Shown in pieces: positions 1 through 9,610 of a DNA stretch of 64,000 nucleotides; position 1 is the stretch's first letter, and each line of letters starts with the position of its first letter. The notes beneath the pieces are model-generated. The model had not been told where the DNA came from, ran no database searches, and worked only from the letters and a program-made list of their open reading frames with translations. The position numbers and the translations under genes were made by a program. Source of the stretch: Thalassospira profundimaris (GTDB lineage Bacteria > Pseudomonadota > Alphaproteobacteria > Rhodospirillales > Thalassospiraceae); assembly GCF_003326675.1 (NCBI RefSeq), contig NZ_JPWF01000012.1:62001-126000 (forward strand). Reading direction: 5' to 3'.

Positions 1-423
1 CTTTATGAAATGGGTTGTTATGAAATCAGTCTTGGCGACACCATTGGCACCGGCACCCCGACCAAGGCACAGGCGATGATCGACGCCGTTGCCAAACATG
101 TCCCGGTCGAAAAACTCGCCGCACATTTCCATGACACTTACGGTCAGGCACTTGCCAATTTGCTGGCGGTTCTTCAGATGGGTGTTGCCACCATCGACAG
201 TTCGGTTGCGGGTCTTGGCGGCTGCCCCTATGCCAAAGGCGCCAGCGGAAATGTCGCGACCGAGGACGTTGTCTATATGCTGAACGGCCTTGGCATCAAG
301 ACCAATATCGATCTTGAAAAGCTTGCCGAGACAGGAAGCTGGATTTGTGATCAGATAGGAAGATCAAGTGCTTCGAAGGTCAATCTGACCTTTGCGGCAA
401 AGCGCCAACCTTCCGGGGAATAA
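1..423 (+). CDS. mvaB: Hydroxymethylglutaryl-CoA lyase, C-terminal part
   Basis: The gene enters from the left edge, already open at base 1 (reading L-Y-E-M-G-C-Y-E), so only the last 140 residues are present. The family splits 3-hydroxy-3-methylglutaryl-CoA into acetyl-CoA and acetoacetate, the last step of leucine breakdown. Visible family hallmarks are the metal-binding H-F-H-D-T (about residue 41 of the fragment), the loop G-G-C-P-Y-A-K-G carrying the catalytic cysteine, and the following G-N-V-A-T-E-D with the conserved asparagine. This places it in the bacterial/mitochondrial HMG-CoA lyase group rather than isopropylmalate or homocitrate synthases. The stop is followed three bases later by the start of the GNAT gene, so the two are probably co-transcribed. 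Upstream leucine-degradation genes would lie outside the window. Confidence 0.93.
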   Translation, partial: LYEMGCYEISLGDTIGTGTPTKAQAMIDAVAKHVPVEKLAAHFHDTYGQALANLLAVLQMGVATIDSSVAGLGGCPYAKGASGNVATEDVVYMLNGLGIKTNIDLEKLAETGSWICDQIGRSSASKVNLTFAAKRQPSGE

Positions 424-426
424 TGA

Positions 427-918
427 ATGGGCCCGTCAAATTACAGCTTCCGACGGGCCACCCCAAATGATCTGCCGATGATTGGCCGCTGGCTCCATGT
501 TCCCGAAGTTGTGCGTTGGTGGGGCGACCCGGTAGAGCAAATTGAACTGATTACCGAAGATGTCGAACTGGCCGAAATGGCGACCTTGATTGTGTCATAT
601 CGCAATCGGCCATTTGCCTTTGTCCAGCATTACGACGCCCATCAATGGCCACAGGCACATTTCGATCCCCTGCCCGCACAGACACGCTGTCTGGATGCCT
701 TTATCGGTGTGCCCGACATGACGGGATGCGGACATGGTCAGATGTTTCTGAAAATCCTGACACGGATGCTGTTTGAACGTGGCACCCCGATGATTGGCAT
801 TGATCCCGATCCGGAAAATGAACGCGCCATTCGCTGTTACGAGGCCATCGGCTTTGTCGCCGGACAGGAATATGAAACGGCAAAGGGGCCGTGCCTTTTA
901 ATGACACTGACCCCATAG
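427..918 (+). CDS. GNAT acetyltransferase resembling aminoglycoside 6'-N-acetyltransferase
   Basis: A 163-residue single-domain GNAT protein that transfers acetyl from acetyl-CoA to an amine. The N-terminus (F-R-R-A-T-P-N-D-L, then a segment ending W-W-G) and the acetyl-CoA-binding part (P-D-M-T-G-C-G-H-G-Q, then D-P-D-P-E-N-E-R-A-I-R-C-Y-E near residues 131-144) follow the pattern I know from AAC(6')-Ib enzymes. Chromosomal relatives often have no resistance role, and siderophore or lysine acetyltransferases share the fold, so the substrate is open. The ATG at 427 lies three bases after the HMG-CoA lyase stop and fits the fold's first strand. Immediately downstream the strand switches to the chemoreceptor genes. 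Confidence 0.85.
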   Translation: MGPSNYSFRRATPNDLPMIGRWLHVPEVVRWWGDPVEQIELITEDVELAEMATLIVSYRNRPFAFVQHYDAHQWPQAHFDPLPAQTRCLDAFIGVPDMTGCGHGQMFLKILTRMLFERGTPMIGIDPDPENERAIRCYEAIGFVAGQEYETAKGPCLLMTLTP

Positions 919-942
919 ACGGTTCCAAAAGCCCCTTAACGA

Positions 943-3072
943 TCAGGCTTCGCGAACGGCAACCAAAAACTCCTCGACCTTGTGACGCAGGATTTCCGAT
1001 TGCTGGGAAAGCTCACCCGACGCAGCAAGAACTTCCTCGGCGGCGGCCCCGGTCGAACTTGCGGCCTCGTTCACCGCGGCAATGTTTGACGAAACATCAG
1101 TGGTCCCGGTCGATGCTTCCTGAACATTGCGGTTGATTTCTTCGGTCGCGGCCCCTTGTTCTTCGACCGCGCTTGCGATGGTTGCCGCGATTTCGCTGAT
1201 CTCGCCGATGGTTTTACCGATCGATTCAATCGCCACGACAGCACCCTCGGTTTCCGACTGGATCGACGTGATTTGGGCGGTAATTTCATCGGTTGCCTTG
1301 GCGGTCGCGTTGGCAAGGTTTTTGACCTCGGCTGCGACCACGGCAAAGCCCTTGCCTGCTTCGCCCGCACGTGCGGCTTCGATAGTCGCGTTGAGTGCCA
1401 AAAGGTTGGTCTGGGCCGCGATATCGCTGATCAGGCCAACGACATCACCAATTTTCTGGGCGGCCTCGGCAAGTCCGCGCACCTGCGCATTGGTGTTTTC
1501 GGCCTGTGTCACCGCATGGCTGGCGACGGTTGACGATTGGGTGACCTGCTGGCCGATCTCGGCGATTGACGCACTAAGCTCTTCGGATGCGGCTGCCACG
1601 GTCTGAACGTTGCTTGATGCTTCTTCCGCTGCGGATGCCACAATGGTGGAACGTTCGCTGGTTTGTTCGGCTGTGGCCGTCATTGAGCTTGCCGTTGCCT
1701 GCATCTCGGTTGCCGCCGATGCCACCGTTTTCAAAACAAGCGATACCTCGGCATCAAAGTCGTTGGTCAGTTTTTCAATCAGCTTGGCACGAACTTCGCG
1801 CTGTTTCTGGGCCTCGGCTTCCTGGGCGGCAAGCTGTTCGGCCTTGATCATGTTTTCCTTGAACACGACCACGGCACCCGACATATCGCCGATTTCGTCG
1901 GCGCGATCATGCCCCGGAATTTCAACGGATTTGTCACCATCGGCAAGTACACGCATGGCCTTGGTAATCATGGTAATTGGCGCGGAAATACCACGTCCCA
2001 GATACATTCCGATAAGCGCAATTATGACCGAAAGGATCAAAAGACCGATCAGCATCGAGATCATCAACCAGAACAGGGGCGCGTAAATCTCTTCCTGATC
2101 GACTTCGGCAACCACTGCCCAGTTTGTTCCGAGGAACTCGACCGGTGCGAATGCCGAAACCACCTTGATCCCGCGATAGTCATCGATTTCGACAACACCG
2201 CTGTTCCCCGCCATGGCCTGCGCGACGGATTCCGTATCAATTCTGGTTTTCAGAATGGTGCTTTCTGATGAAAAGCGCGAATCACTGCGCATAAGTTTGT
2301 CTTCACCCACCAGATAGCTTTCACCGGTTTCCCCCATGCCGTCACTGGTTTGCATGATTTCATTGATACGGCCAATTGGCATCTGGAAGGCCAGAACACC
2401 GATAACCTTGCCCGCGGCGTCGGTTACCGGGGTGCTGATGAAGCTGGCCGGGGCGTCACTACTTGGTGCATAGGGTTTGAAATCAAAGAACGCAACATCG
2501 CCATCCTTGGCTGCAATGGATGCCTTGAAGGCGGCTGCCAGATCGGTGTTTTTCCAGGCCCCGTTCAAGATGTTGGTTGCGAAATCTGCTTCCTTGAACA
2601 CCGTGTAGACAACGTCGCCATCCCGATCAAACAGGAAGATGTCGTAATATCCACGCTTTTCAAGAAACCCGCGCAGCCAGGGGTGATATTGCCCGTGCGT
2701 TTTTGAATAGTCCGAGCCATCCTTGCCCATATCAAGACGCAGCTTCTCGCCGACCGGGTTCGGATTATCCGTGATATAAATCTTGGTAAGGTCGGAACCG
2801 ACATTCGACCCCATCGCCTTCCAGCCTGCGGTAAATTCCTGCACGGCTTCGCGCATCAAGGGGCTTTCAGCCTGCGCAAGAAGGTCCTGACGGATGGTTT
2901 GCAAATAGTTCGACACAAAGCTGCGCTTTGCCATGGTCAGCGCAATCAGCTTGTCCTCGGCGCTGACATGCAACTCGTCAGCCGCGCGTATATATGACAA
3001 CGCCCCCGTCGTCACAGCCGACACCAGTGCCAAGACTACAATCGTTACTGGTATTTTTCGTGCGATTTTCAT
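943..3072 (-). CDS. Methyl-accepting chemotaxis protein with large periplasmic Cache-type sensor
   Basis: A 709-residue transmembrane chemoreceptor that senses a periplasmic ligand and controls the CheA kinase. Order of parts: transmembrane helix 1 at about residues 8-27; a periplasmic region of about 300 residues whose size and predicted mixed alpha/beta character fit a double Cache domain; transmembrane helix 2 at about 335-357; a HAMP linker; then the long cytoplasmic coiled coil. The signalling tip contains the family signature [13 protein letters not shown] followed by E-A-A-R-A-G-E-A-G-K-G-F. There is no C-terminal CheR/CheB-docking pentapeptide; the protein ends V-R-E-A, like the V-R-A-V and V-R-A-A ends of its two neighbours. 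It has its own leader, and a hairpin separates it from the next chemoreceptor. The ligand cannot be named from sequence. Confidence 0.95.
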   Translation of the reverse strand: MKIARKIPVTIVVLALVSAVTTGALSYIRAADELHVSAEDKLIALTMAKRSFVSNYLQTIRQDLLAQAESPLMREAVQEFTAGWKAMGSNVGSDLTKIYITDNPNPVGEKLRLDMGKDGSDYSKTHGQYHPWLRGFLEKRGYYDIFLFDRDGDVVYTVFKEADFATNILNGAWKNTDLAAAFKASIAAKDGDVAFFDFKPYAPSSDAPASFISTPVTDAAGKVIGVLAFQMPIGRINEIMQTSDGMGETGESYLVGEDKLMRSDSRFSSESTILKTRIDTESVAQAMAGNSGVVEIDDYRGIKVVSAFAPVEFLGTNWAVVAEVDQEEIYAPLFWLMISMLIGLLILSVIIALIGMYLGRGISAPITMITKAMRVLADGDKSVEIPGHDRADEIGDMSGAVVVFKENMIKAEQLAAQEAEAQKQREVRAKLIEKLTNDFDAEVSLVLKTVASAATEMQATASSMTATAEQTSERSTIVASAAEEASSNVQTVAAASEELSASIAEIGQQVTQSSTVASHAVTQAENTNAQVRGLAEAAQKIGDVVGLISDIAAQTNLLALNATIEAARAGEAGKGFAVVAAEVKNLANATAKATDEITAQITSIQSETEGAVVAIESIGKTIGEISEIAATIASAVEEQGAATEEINRNVQEASTGTTDVSSNIAAVNEAASSTGAAAEEVLAASGELSQQSEILRHKVEEFLVAVREA

Positions 3073-3169
3073 AACTCATCCTAAAAGAACTCAATTCCAT
3101 ATCCTTTTAAGTGAGCATCCCAGCCACCTATTCAATAGTATGGGAAACAAAAAACAGGCACCAATAAAA

Positions 3170-3218
3170 ACTGCCCGAATTCCAGTCACATCCTTGCAAA
3201 TGCTTGGAACCGGGCAGT
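3170..3218. terminator. Hairpin with T-runs on both sides, end of second chemoreceptor gene
   Basis: Arms A-C-T-G-C-C-C-G and C-G-G-G-C-A-G-T enclose about 33 bases. A T-run follows the stem on the minus strand (downstream of the 3287-4957 gene), and a shorter one follows on the plus strand. The long loop makes it a less certain intrinsic terminator than the others here. Confidence 0.55.
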
Positions 3219-3286
3219 GTTTTTAGTCCATTATTTTGACTTAGCCCTCAAGACCCCATCTTCCATAAGGACAGGGTCGCGATAAC

Positions 3287-4957
3287 CTAGACTGCACGAA
3301 CAGAGGTCAGGAACGCTTCAACCTTTGCACGCAAGGTTTCAGACTCTTGGGACAGCTCAGCCGCAGCACTCAGAACCTGATCCGCAGCCGCCCCGGTTGA
3401 CCCGGCCGCCTGACTGACACTGGCAATATTCGTCGTTACCTCGGATGTGCCAACCGATGCTTCCTGAACATTGCGGGTGATTTCCTGTGTGGCAACGCCC
3501 TGTTCTTCAACGGCACTGGCAATTGCCGATGAAATCTCGCTGATTTCTGCAATCGTTGCCGAAATTGTCGCGATGGCGTTGACCGCATCATCCGTTTCGT
3601 TCTGAATACTGGTGATCTGGTTGGTGATATCCTCGGTCGCCCGAGATGTTGCGGTCGCAAGGTTTTTGACCTCGGCTGCGACCACAGCAAAACCTTTGCC
3701 TGCATCGCCCGCCCGGGCAGCCTCGATTGTTGCATTAAGGGCCAGAAGGTTGGTTTGTTCGGCAATCTCGCTGATAAGGCCGACCACATCCCCGATTTTC
3801 TGGGCGGCTTCGGCAAGACCACGGATCTGGCTGTTGGTTTTTTCGGCGTCATCCACAGCACGGCCGGTCACGGCTGTGGATTGTGTGACTTGCTTGGTGA
3901 TCTCATAGATGGATGCACTGAGTTGTTCGGTTGCACTGGCAACAGTTTGAACATTGGCGGACGCCTGTTCTGCCGCGGCGGCAACGATGCCGGACTGGCG
4001 ACTTGTCTGATCGGCAGTGCTGCTCATACCGGTTGCAGTTGCCTGCATTTCGGTTGCCGCGGATGCCAGCGTTTTCAAAACAGACGAGATATCGGCATCA
4101 AACCCGGATGTCAGATCACTGATCTTTTGTGCACGTATTTCGCGTCTTTGCGACGCCTCTTCTTCCAGTGCGGCAAGCTCTTCGGCCTTGATCATGTTTT
4201 CCTTGAACACCAGCACCGCATTGGACATATCACCGATTTCATCCCCTCGTCCTTGTCCGGGAATATCAATCTGCTTGTCCCCGGCAGCCAGGGCGTTCAT
4301 TGATGCCGTAATCAAACGGATCGGACGCGAAATGCCAGTCCCGATTGCCCATGCCGCCCCGATCCCCATCAGGATGGCAATTGCGGAAATGATTTTAACG
4401 ACCGTCATCGAATCCTTTGCGGCCTTGGTTGCCCGCGGACCGATTTCATCCTGCTCGGCCTTGATTTCAAGTTTCAGGTCTTCGATCTCGGCTGCAACTG
4501 CCGGACCAACCCGATCCAGGGTGTTGGTCACAAGATTGGAACGTTCCGGGTCATTTGCCGGCAAGGTTACGACTTTGGCAAAGGCCTGCTCATAGAGCTT
4601 GATCTGATTGGCGACGTCTTCGGCAACCTGTTTGCGTTTCGGATCGGTCAGATAACCGATCAATTCCTGTTTCAGCTCAAGCGTTGCCGTCAGGCGCACA
4701 TTGGCATACGCGACCGAGTCACGGTTTCCGGTCAGCAAATAGTCCTTAACCGCGACCCGCGCCTCCAGCAAATTCGCCTGTACGCGTCCCGCCTGATTGG
4801 ACTGTAACGCCACCTTGCGGTAGTGCAAAAAATCATCCCCGACACCGTCAATTGACAAGGTGCTGAATATCGCGATTCCGGCAAGCAACACCAGAACCAC
4901 CCCAAATCCCCCGAGCACCTTCGTCGAGATTTTCAGATTATTAAATTCCAAGCTCAT
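3287..4957 (-). CDS. Methyl-accepting chemotaxis protein, small helical-bundle sensor (paralogue A)
   Basis: A 556-residue chemoreceptor. I chose the ATG at 4957 (protein begins [10 protein letters not shown]) because a G-rich ribosome-binding site (AAGGGGATGAA) precedes it and because the neighbouring paralogue starts at the equivalent residue; the frame stays open for 10 more codons. Transmembrane helix 1 is at about residues 13-35. About 150 periplasmic residues, all helix-forming, follow and fit a four-helix-bundle or CHASE3-like sensor. Then come transmembrane helix 2 near 190-210, HAMP, and the methylation/signalling helices with the [13 protein letters not shown] tip. It is very similar along its whole length to the 5206-6876 product and has the same length, so a tandem duplication is the simplest origin. 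It has its own promoter region and terminator. Confidence 0.94.
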   Translation of the reverse strand: MSLEFNNLKISTKVLGGFGVVLVLLAGIAIFSTLSIDGVGDDFLHYRKVALQSNQAGRVQANLLEARVAVKDYLLTGNRDSVAYANVRLTATLELKQELIGYLTDPKRKQVAEDVANQIKLYEQAFAKVVTLPANDPERSNLVTNTLDRVGPAVAAEIEDLKLEIKAEQDEIGPRATKAAKDSMTVVKIISAIAILMGIGAAWAIGTGISRPIRLITASMNALAAGDKQIDIPGQGRGDEIGDMSNAVLVFKENMIKAEELAALEEEASQRREIRAQKISDLTSGFDADISSVLKTLASAATEMQATATGMSSTADQTSRQSGIVAAAAEQASANVQTVASATEQLSASIYEITKQVTQSTAVTGRAVDDAEKTNSQIRGLAEAAQKIGDVVGLISEIAEQTNLLALNATIEAARAGDAGKGFAVVAAEVKNLATATSRATEDITNQITSIQNETDDAVNAIATISATIAEISEISSAIASAVEEQGVATQEITRNVQEASVGTSEVTTNIASVSQAAGSTGAAADQVLSAAAELSQESETLRAKVEAFLTSVRAV

Positions 4958-5140
4958 TTCATCCCCTTCAAGGCTACTCTCCCCCAACAGGTTGCCACCT
5001 TTTCCCCAATGAAATTAATCAATTAGGCAGCAACCAGCACTGTAATCATCAGACAATATAAGAGTTAACTAAACGAAAAGATGCAACCAGTTCCTTCGTT
5101 GCAATCAATGATAAAACCGTGACAGCCCATACAACAAAAA

Positions 5141-5162
5141 AGGGCACCCAACCGGGTGCCCT
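5141..5162 (-). terminator. Rho-independent terminator of third chemoreceptor gene
   Basis: Nine-base arms (AGGGCACCC and GGGTGCCCT) with a 4-base loop are followed on the minus strand by a run of six T. It lies about 45 bases past the stop of the 5206-6876 gene. Confidence 0.88.
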
Positions 5163-5205
5163 CGTAACAAATACAGACATCAATTGTGATGTTAAATCAG
5201 CCCCG

Positions 5206-6876
5206 TCAGGCCGCACGAACCGCATCAAGAAACGCCTGCACTTTTTTGCGCAAGGTTTCGGATTCGTGCGAAAGCTCCGATGCAGCACTCAGTACCTGCT
5301 CGGCGGCAGCACCGGTTGATCCGGCCGCCTCGTTGACACTGACAATATTTGTCGTCACCTCGGACGTCCCGACGGATGCTTCCTGAACGTTGCGGGTAAT
5401 TTCAAGCGTTGCTGCGCCCTGTTCTTCGACCGCACTTGCAATGGCCGCCGAAATTTCGCTGATCTCGGCAATGGTTGAAGAGATGGATGCAATTGCTTCG
5501 ACGGCATCTTCGGTTTCGTTCTGAATATTGGTGATTTGCGAGGTGATATCTTCGGTTGCCCGTGACGTTGCGGTTGCAAGGTTTTTGACCTCGGCCGCAA
5601 CAACGGCAAATCCCTTACCGGCATCACCAGCACGGGCCGCCTCGATCGTTGCGTTCAGTGCCAACAAGTTGGTTTGTTCGGCAATTTCACTGATCAGGCC
5701 AACAACATTACCGATCTTTTGCGCCGCTTCGGCAAGCCCCCTTACCTGCGCATTGGTCTTTTCGGCGTCATCCACCGCCCGACCCGCCACAGCCGAGGAC
5801 TGATTGACCTGTTGATTGATCTCGGCGATGGAGGCACTAAGTTCTTCTGTCGCACTGGCAACGGTTTGCACGTTGGTCGACGCCTGTTCTGCGGCGGCGG
5901 CAACGATTCCCGACTGGCGACTGGTTTCCTCTGCCGTGCTGCTCATACCGGTTGCCGTGGCTTGCATTTCAGTTGCCGCCGAGGCCAGGGTTTTAAGGAC
6001 GGCCGAAATTTCCGCGTCAAACCCGGATGTCAGTTCACTGATCTTGCGCGCCCGGGCTTCACGGGCGCGACTGGCTTCTACTTCCTGGGCTGCAAGTTCT
6101 TCGGCCTTGATCATGTTTTCCTTAAAGACCAGAACCGCCTTGGACATGTCACCGATTTCATCCTGCCGCCCTTGCCCCGGGATATCGGTTTGCTTGTTGC
6201 CGCCAGCAAGTTCGTTCATCGCATCCGTGATTGCCCGGATCGGGTTGGAAATCCCCTTTCCGATCAACCACGCAGCAGCAGCTCCAAGAACAATGGCAAG
6301 CCCCGACAGTATTTCGGTGATCAGCGTCGATTGTTCGGCCGCCTTCGTTGCGCGCGGACCAATTTCATCCTGCTCTGACTTGATAACTAGTTTCAGCTGC
6401 TCAAGTTCGCCGGCGACAACAGGTCCGATTTTATCTAGTTTATTTGTCACAAGATCAGCTCGAGCAGGATCACTTGCAGGCAGCGCTGCAACCTGCTCAA
6501 AGGTTTCCTGATAAACCTTAAGGTTCTTGCCAGCTTCTGTCGCCACCGATATCCGCTCCGGCCTGATCAGATAACCTACCAATTCCTGATTAAGATCAAG
6601 TGTCGCAGAGAGCCTTTTGCGGACATTTTGCTCAGATTCCTGATTGTCCGTCAGCAGGAAATCTTTCAATGCCACACGTGCTTCAAGCAGGTTGGATTGC
6701 ACCCGACCGGCCTGCATCGATTGCAGGGCGATCTGGCGATAACGCACAAAATCACCGCTTACATTGCTGATCGAAACCACACCAAGCAGCGCAATTCCGG
6801 CAAGCAAAAGCAAAACCAGCCCGAACCCGCCAAACACCTTTGTCGATATCTTCAGATTATTAAATGCCGAGATCAT
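5206..6876 (-). CDS. Methyl-accepting chemotaxis protein, small helical-bundle sensor (paralogue B)
   Basis: A 556-residue chemoreceptor, the close paralogue of the 3287-4957 product. The ATG at 6876 gives [14 protein letters not shown], matching the paralogue's start; ATG and GTG codons 12 and 15 bases upstream are less likely alternatives. The layout is the same: transmembrane helix 1 near residues 13-35, a helical periplasmic bundle containing the shared motif [13 protein letters not shown], transmembrane helix 2, HAMP, and a signalling tip with [13 protein letters not shown]. The periplasmic domains differ more than the cytoplasmic ones, which suggests different ligand preferences after duplication. 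The C-terminus is V-R-A-A with no tethering pentapeptide. No cheA, cheW or other che gene is nearby. Confidence 0.94.
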   Translation of the reverse strand: MISAFNNLKISTKVFGGFGLVLLLLAGIALLGVVSISNVSGDFVRYRQIALQSMQAGRVQSNLLEARVALKDFLLTDNQESEQNVRKRLSATLDLNQELVGYLIRPERISVATEAGKNLKVYQETFEQVAALPASDPARADLVTNKLDKIGPVVAGELEQLKLVIKSEQDEIGPRATKAAEQSTLITEILSGLAIVLGAAAAWLIGKGISNPIRAITDAMNELAGGNKQTDIPGQGRQDEIGDMSKAVLVFKENMIKAEELAAQEVEASRAREARARKISELTSGFDAEISAVLKTLASAATEMQATATGMSSTAEETSRQSGIVAAAAEQASTNVQTVASATEELSASIAEINQQVNQSSAVAGRAVDDAEKTNAQVRGLAEAAQKIGNVVGLISEIAEQTNLLALNATIEAARAGDAGKGFAVVAAEVKNLATATSRATEDITSQITNIQNETEDAVEAIASISSTIAEISEISAAIASAVEEQGAATLEITRNVQEASVGTSEVTTNIVSVNEAAGSTGAAAEQVLSAASELSHESETLRKKVQAFLDAVRAA

Positions 6877-6988
6877 GTGAGGCCCCATCACATCGGGTTT
6901 TCAGGAAAATCCAGATTATCTGCATATAAGCAATTCAAGAAAAGGCGTCGGATTTCGTGTGAACAAAATCACACGGAAAAAAAGAAAA

Positions 6989-7006
6989 GGCGCCCGTTAG
7001 GGCGCC
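6989..7006 (-). terminator. Terminator of the sulfite-reduction operon
   Basis: Seven-base GC arms (GGCGCCC and GGGCGCC) with a 4-base loop are followed on the minus strand by TTTTC and a further T-rich stretch. It lies about 70 bases past the stop of the DUF934 gene. Confidence 0.85.
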
Positions 7007-7073
7007 CTATAGGTAGAGGAATAATACTCAACCTAAATTAGATCAAGTAGATCCGATGCAAGTTAGACACTTT

Positions 7074-7589
7074 TTAGCCGAGCGTTGCACGGCGGCGTTC
7101 ACGCAGCGATTGCGCGGTCGCACGACCATCACCCGTTGGCTGGTAATAGACCGACATTTCCTTAAGTGCGGCACGTACTTTGGTCAGTGCCGTTTCGCCA
7201 TCGACTTTCAAATCGTACGAATCAAAGCCGCAACGATGCATGTAAAGGATCTGGTCACGCAGGACGTCGCCAATGGCGCGCAATTCGCCCTTGAACCCCA
7301 TCCGTTCACGCAGGACACGGCCATACGAATACCCACGACCATCGGTATAGGCCGGGAAATTGACCGTAATGATAGACAGACGATCAAGATCATCAGCCAG
7401 ATCTTCGGGCGCATCACCGGGATTAAGCTGCACGCCCAAACCACCATTACGGCCCAAAAGGGTGTCGCGTTCTTCCTTGAACCGTGCCAGCGGCACGATC
7501 AGGTTTTCATCGCTGGATGGCAGGTCGCCTTCGGCGTCAACGGTGATCCAATCCTGTTCGATCACGCTGTCATTCTTAACGATCGCCAT
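7074..7589 (-). CDS. DUF934 protein, sulfite-reduction accessory
   Basis: A 171-residue soluble protein of the DUF934 family. The frame stays open 26 codons further upstream, but the ATG at 7589 has a perfect AAGGAGG site seven bases before it, lies inside the last codons of cysI (14-base overlap) and gives the usual family length. Typical family segments are R-L-S-I-I-T-V-N-F-P-A-Y-T-D-G-R-G-Y-S-Y near the middle and G-E-L-R-A-I-G-D-V-L-R-D-Q after it. Members almost always sit beside a sulfite reductase gene, and here translation is coupled to cysI. The biochemical role is not established; help in electron delivery or assembly for CysI is inference from context. It ends the operon. Confidence 0.88.
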   Translation of the reverse strand: MAIVKNDSVIEQDWITVDAEGDLPSSDENLIVPLARFKEERDTLLGRNGGLGVQLNPGDAPEDLADDLDRLSIITVNFPAYTDGRGYSYGRVLRERMGFKGELRAIGDVLRDQILYMHRCGFDSYDLKVDGETALTKVRAALKEMSVYYQPTGDGRATAQSLRERRRATLG

Positions 7590-9231
7590 AAAGCACCTCC
7601 TTGAACGGGTCCATGCCGACACGACGATAGGTGTCGATGAAACGTTCACCGCTTTCGCGGATATCAATGTATTTGGTCACCAGACTTTCGATGGCGTCAA
7701 CCACCTCGGCCTCGGAGAAACCGGCACCGGCAATCTTGCCAATCGCGGCATCCTGGCTGGCGTCACCACCAAGGGTGATTTGATAGAATTCCTTGCCGCG
7801 TTTATCGAGGCCAAGAATACCGATATGACCAACATGGTGATGCCCGCAGGCATTGATGCAGCCGGAAATCTTGATCTTGAGCTCGCCAATATCGTGCTGA
7901 CGTTCAAGATCGCCAAACCGTTCGGAGATACGCTGTGACAGCGGGATCGAACGGGCGGTTGCCAGTGCGCAATAATCAAGGCCCGGGCAGGAAATGATAT
8001 CGGTGACATAACCAAGGTTTGCCGTACCAAGACCAGCCGCATCAAGGGCAGTCCAAAGCGCAAACAGGTCGGCCTTTTTCACATGCGGCAGAACAAGGTT
8101 CTGTTCATGGGTCACACGGACGTCGCCAAAGCTGTATTTTTCCGAAAGATCGGCAACCAGTTCCATCTGGGTATCGGTTGCATCACCCGGAATACCGCCA
8201 ATCGGCTTCAATGATACGTTGGCAATCGCATAGCCCGGCTGTTTATGGGCGATAACGTTCGAACGTACCCAGTTAAAGAAGCGACGGTTTGCAGCCTTAT
8301 GGACTTCAAAATCGGCATCATCATCCGACAGGGCTTCGAAAGCAGGCGGGGTGAACTGCGCGATGTAATGCGCAATTTCTTCATCGCCAACACGAAGCGA
8401 ACCGTCCTTGATCTGCGCCCATTCTTCTTCGACCAGATCGCGGATTTTTTCGATACCTTCCTCGTGAACGAGGATTTTGATACGTGCCTTGTACTTGTTA
8501 TCACGACGACCGAAACGGTTATAAACGCGCAGGATCGCCTCAAGATACGAGAACAGGTCGTTCTTGCCGATAAAATCACGGATGGTTTTGCCAACAAACG
8601 GCGTACGGCCAAGGCCACCACCAACGATGACTTCAAAGCCGGTCTCGCCTGCATCGTTCTGATGCATGCGAAGGCCGATATCGTGCACCTTGACCGCTGC
8701 ACGGTCATTGGGTGAACCGGTGACGGCAATTTTGAATTTACGCGGCAGATAGGTGAATTCCGGGTGGAATGTCGACCACTGGCGGATCAGTTCGCAATAG
8801 GGACGCGGATCTTCGATTTCATCGGCCGCGGCACCGGCATACTGATCGGTCGTAGTGTTACGAATGCAGTTGCCCGATGTCTGGATCGCATGCATCTCGA
8901 CATTGGCAAGATCAAGCAAAGCGTCCGGGATTTCATCAAGCTTCGGCCAGTTATACTGGATGTTCTGGCGCGTGGTGAAATGGCCATAGCCCTTGTCATA
9001 TTTGCGGGCAATGCCGCCAAGCTCTCGGAGCTGATCGGCGCGCAGCGTGCCATACGGAATGGCAACGCGCAGCATATAAGCGTGCAGCTGAAGATAAACA
9101 CCGTTCATCAAACGCAGCGGGCGGAACTGTTCTTCGGTGATGTCACCGGCCAGTCGGCGTTTTACCTGTTCGCGGAACTGTTCAGTGCGCTCCTGGACAA
9201 GTTGGCGGTCAAAATCGTCGTAACGATACAT
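7576..9231 (-). CDS. cysI: Sulfite reductase hemoprotein (nitrite/sulfite reductase family)
   Basis: A 551-residue siroheme/4Fe-4S enzyme that reduces sulfite to sulfide in assimilatory sulfur metabolism. It contains the duplicated ferredoxin-like half-domain plus siroheme half-domain arrangement. The first siroheme-contact region reads T-S-G-N-C-I-R-N-T-T-T-D. The cluster and siroheme ligands are visible as C-P-G-L-D-Y-C (C-x5-C, about residue 415) and C-I-N-A-C (C-x3-C, about residue 460) followed by G-H-H-H. Nitrite reductases share the motifs. The flanking DUF2849 and DUF934 genes, which accompany assimilatory sulfite reduction in alphaproteobacteria, favour sulfite. No flavoprotein cysJ is present, so electrons probably come from ferredoxin or an unlinked reductase. 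Confidence 0.94.
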   Translation of the reverse strand: MYRYDDFDRQLVQERTEQFREQVKRRLAGDITEEQFRPLRLMNGVYLQLHAYMLRVAIPYGTLRADQLRELGGIARKYDKGYGHFTTRQNIQYNWPKLDEIPDALLDLANVEMHAIQTSGNCIRNTTTDQYAGAAADEIEDPRPYCELIRQWSTFHPEFTYLPRKFKIAVTGSPNDRAAVKVHDIGLRMHQNDAGETGFEVIVGGGLGRTPFVGKTIRDFIGKNDLFSYLEAILRVYNRFGRRDNKYKARIKILVHEEGIEKIRDLVEEEWAQIKDGSLRVGDEEIAHYIAQFTPPAFEALSDDDADFEVHKAANRRFFNWVRSNVIAHKQPGYAIANVSLKPIGGIPGDATDTQMELVADLSEKYSFGDVRVTHEQNLVLPHVKKADLFALWTALDAAGLGTANLGYVTDIISCPGLDYCALATARSIPLSQRISERFGDLERQHDIGELKIKISGCINACGHHHVGHIGILGLDKRGKEFYQITLGGDASQDAAIGKIAGAGFSEAEVVDAIESLVTKYIDIRESGERFIDTYRRVGMDPFKEVLYGDR

Positions 9232-9242
9232 GGGGTCTCTCC

Positions 9243-9536
9243 TTATACCGCCTGATAGCCAAGGTCTTCGCGGACGCTTGGACCTTTGGTGCGCAGAACT
9301 TCACGGTATTTTGTCGGAACCAGTCCACCGTCCTGCTGTTCGACATCAATCAGATACGGCCCGACAATTACAACGTCGAGTTCGGGGGCACTTGCCTCGG
9401 CCAGAAGCGCGTCAGCGGCTTCCTTGCCTTCAGCAATACGGGCATCGTCGATGTTTTCGCTCCAACCACCATCTGCGGTCAGGAACACCACCAACCCGTC
9501 ACCCAGACGGTTTGCCGTGACAACTTGCAGGGACAT
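9243..9536 (-). CDS. DUF2849 protein of the sulfite-reduction operon
   Basis: A 97-residue acidic protein of the DUF2849 family, first gene of the operon and 11 bases upstream of cysI. The N-terminal part (Q-V-V-T-A-N-R-L-G-D-G-L-V-V-F, then G-W-S-E-N-I) is the conserved core. The C-terminal half ends in the basic/aromatic segment V-P-T-K-Y-R-E-V-L-R. No enzymatic motif, membrane segment or metal site is visible. Family members are strongly linked to cysG, cysI and cysH in alphaproteobacteria, so a role in siroheme-enzyme function is inferred from position only. The ATG at 9536 gives the usual length. Confidence 0.87.
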   Translation of the reverse strand: MSLQVVTANRLGDGLVVFLTADGGWSENIDDARIAEGKEAADALLAEASAPELDVVIVGPYLIDVEQQDGGLVPTKYREVLRTKGPSVREDLGYQAV

Positions 9537-9610
9537 TCGGTTCTCTCAGCCTTTAAATCTCTCGGGTTTGGTCCTTTGGCGGGACCTTTTCTGCACAAGA
9601 ATTTGGCTGA

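Noticed and set aside
3287-6876. The repeated DNA of the two chemoreceptor genes as a mobile or recombining repeat
   Set aside because: The similarity follows the coding frames and the intergenic parts differ, so gene duplication explains it without a mobile element.
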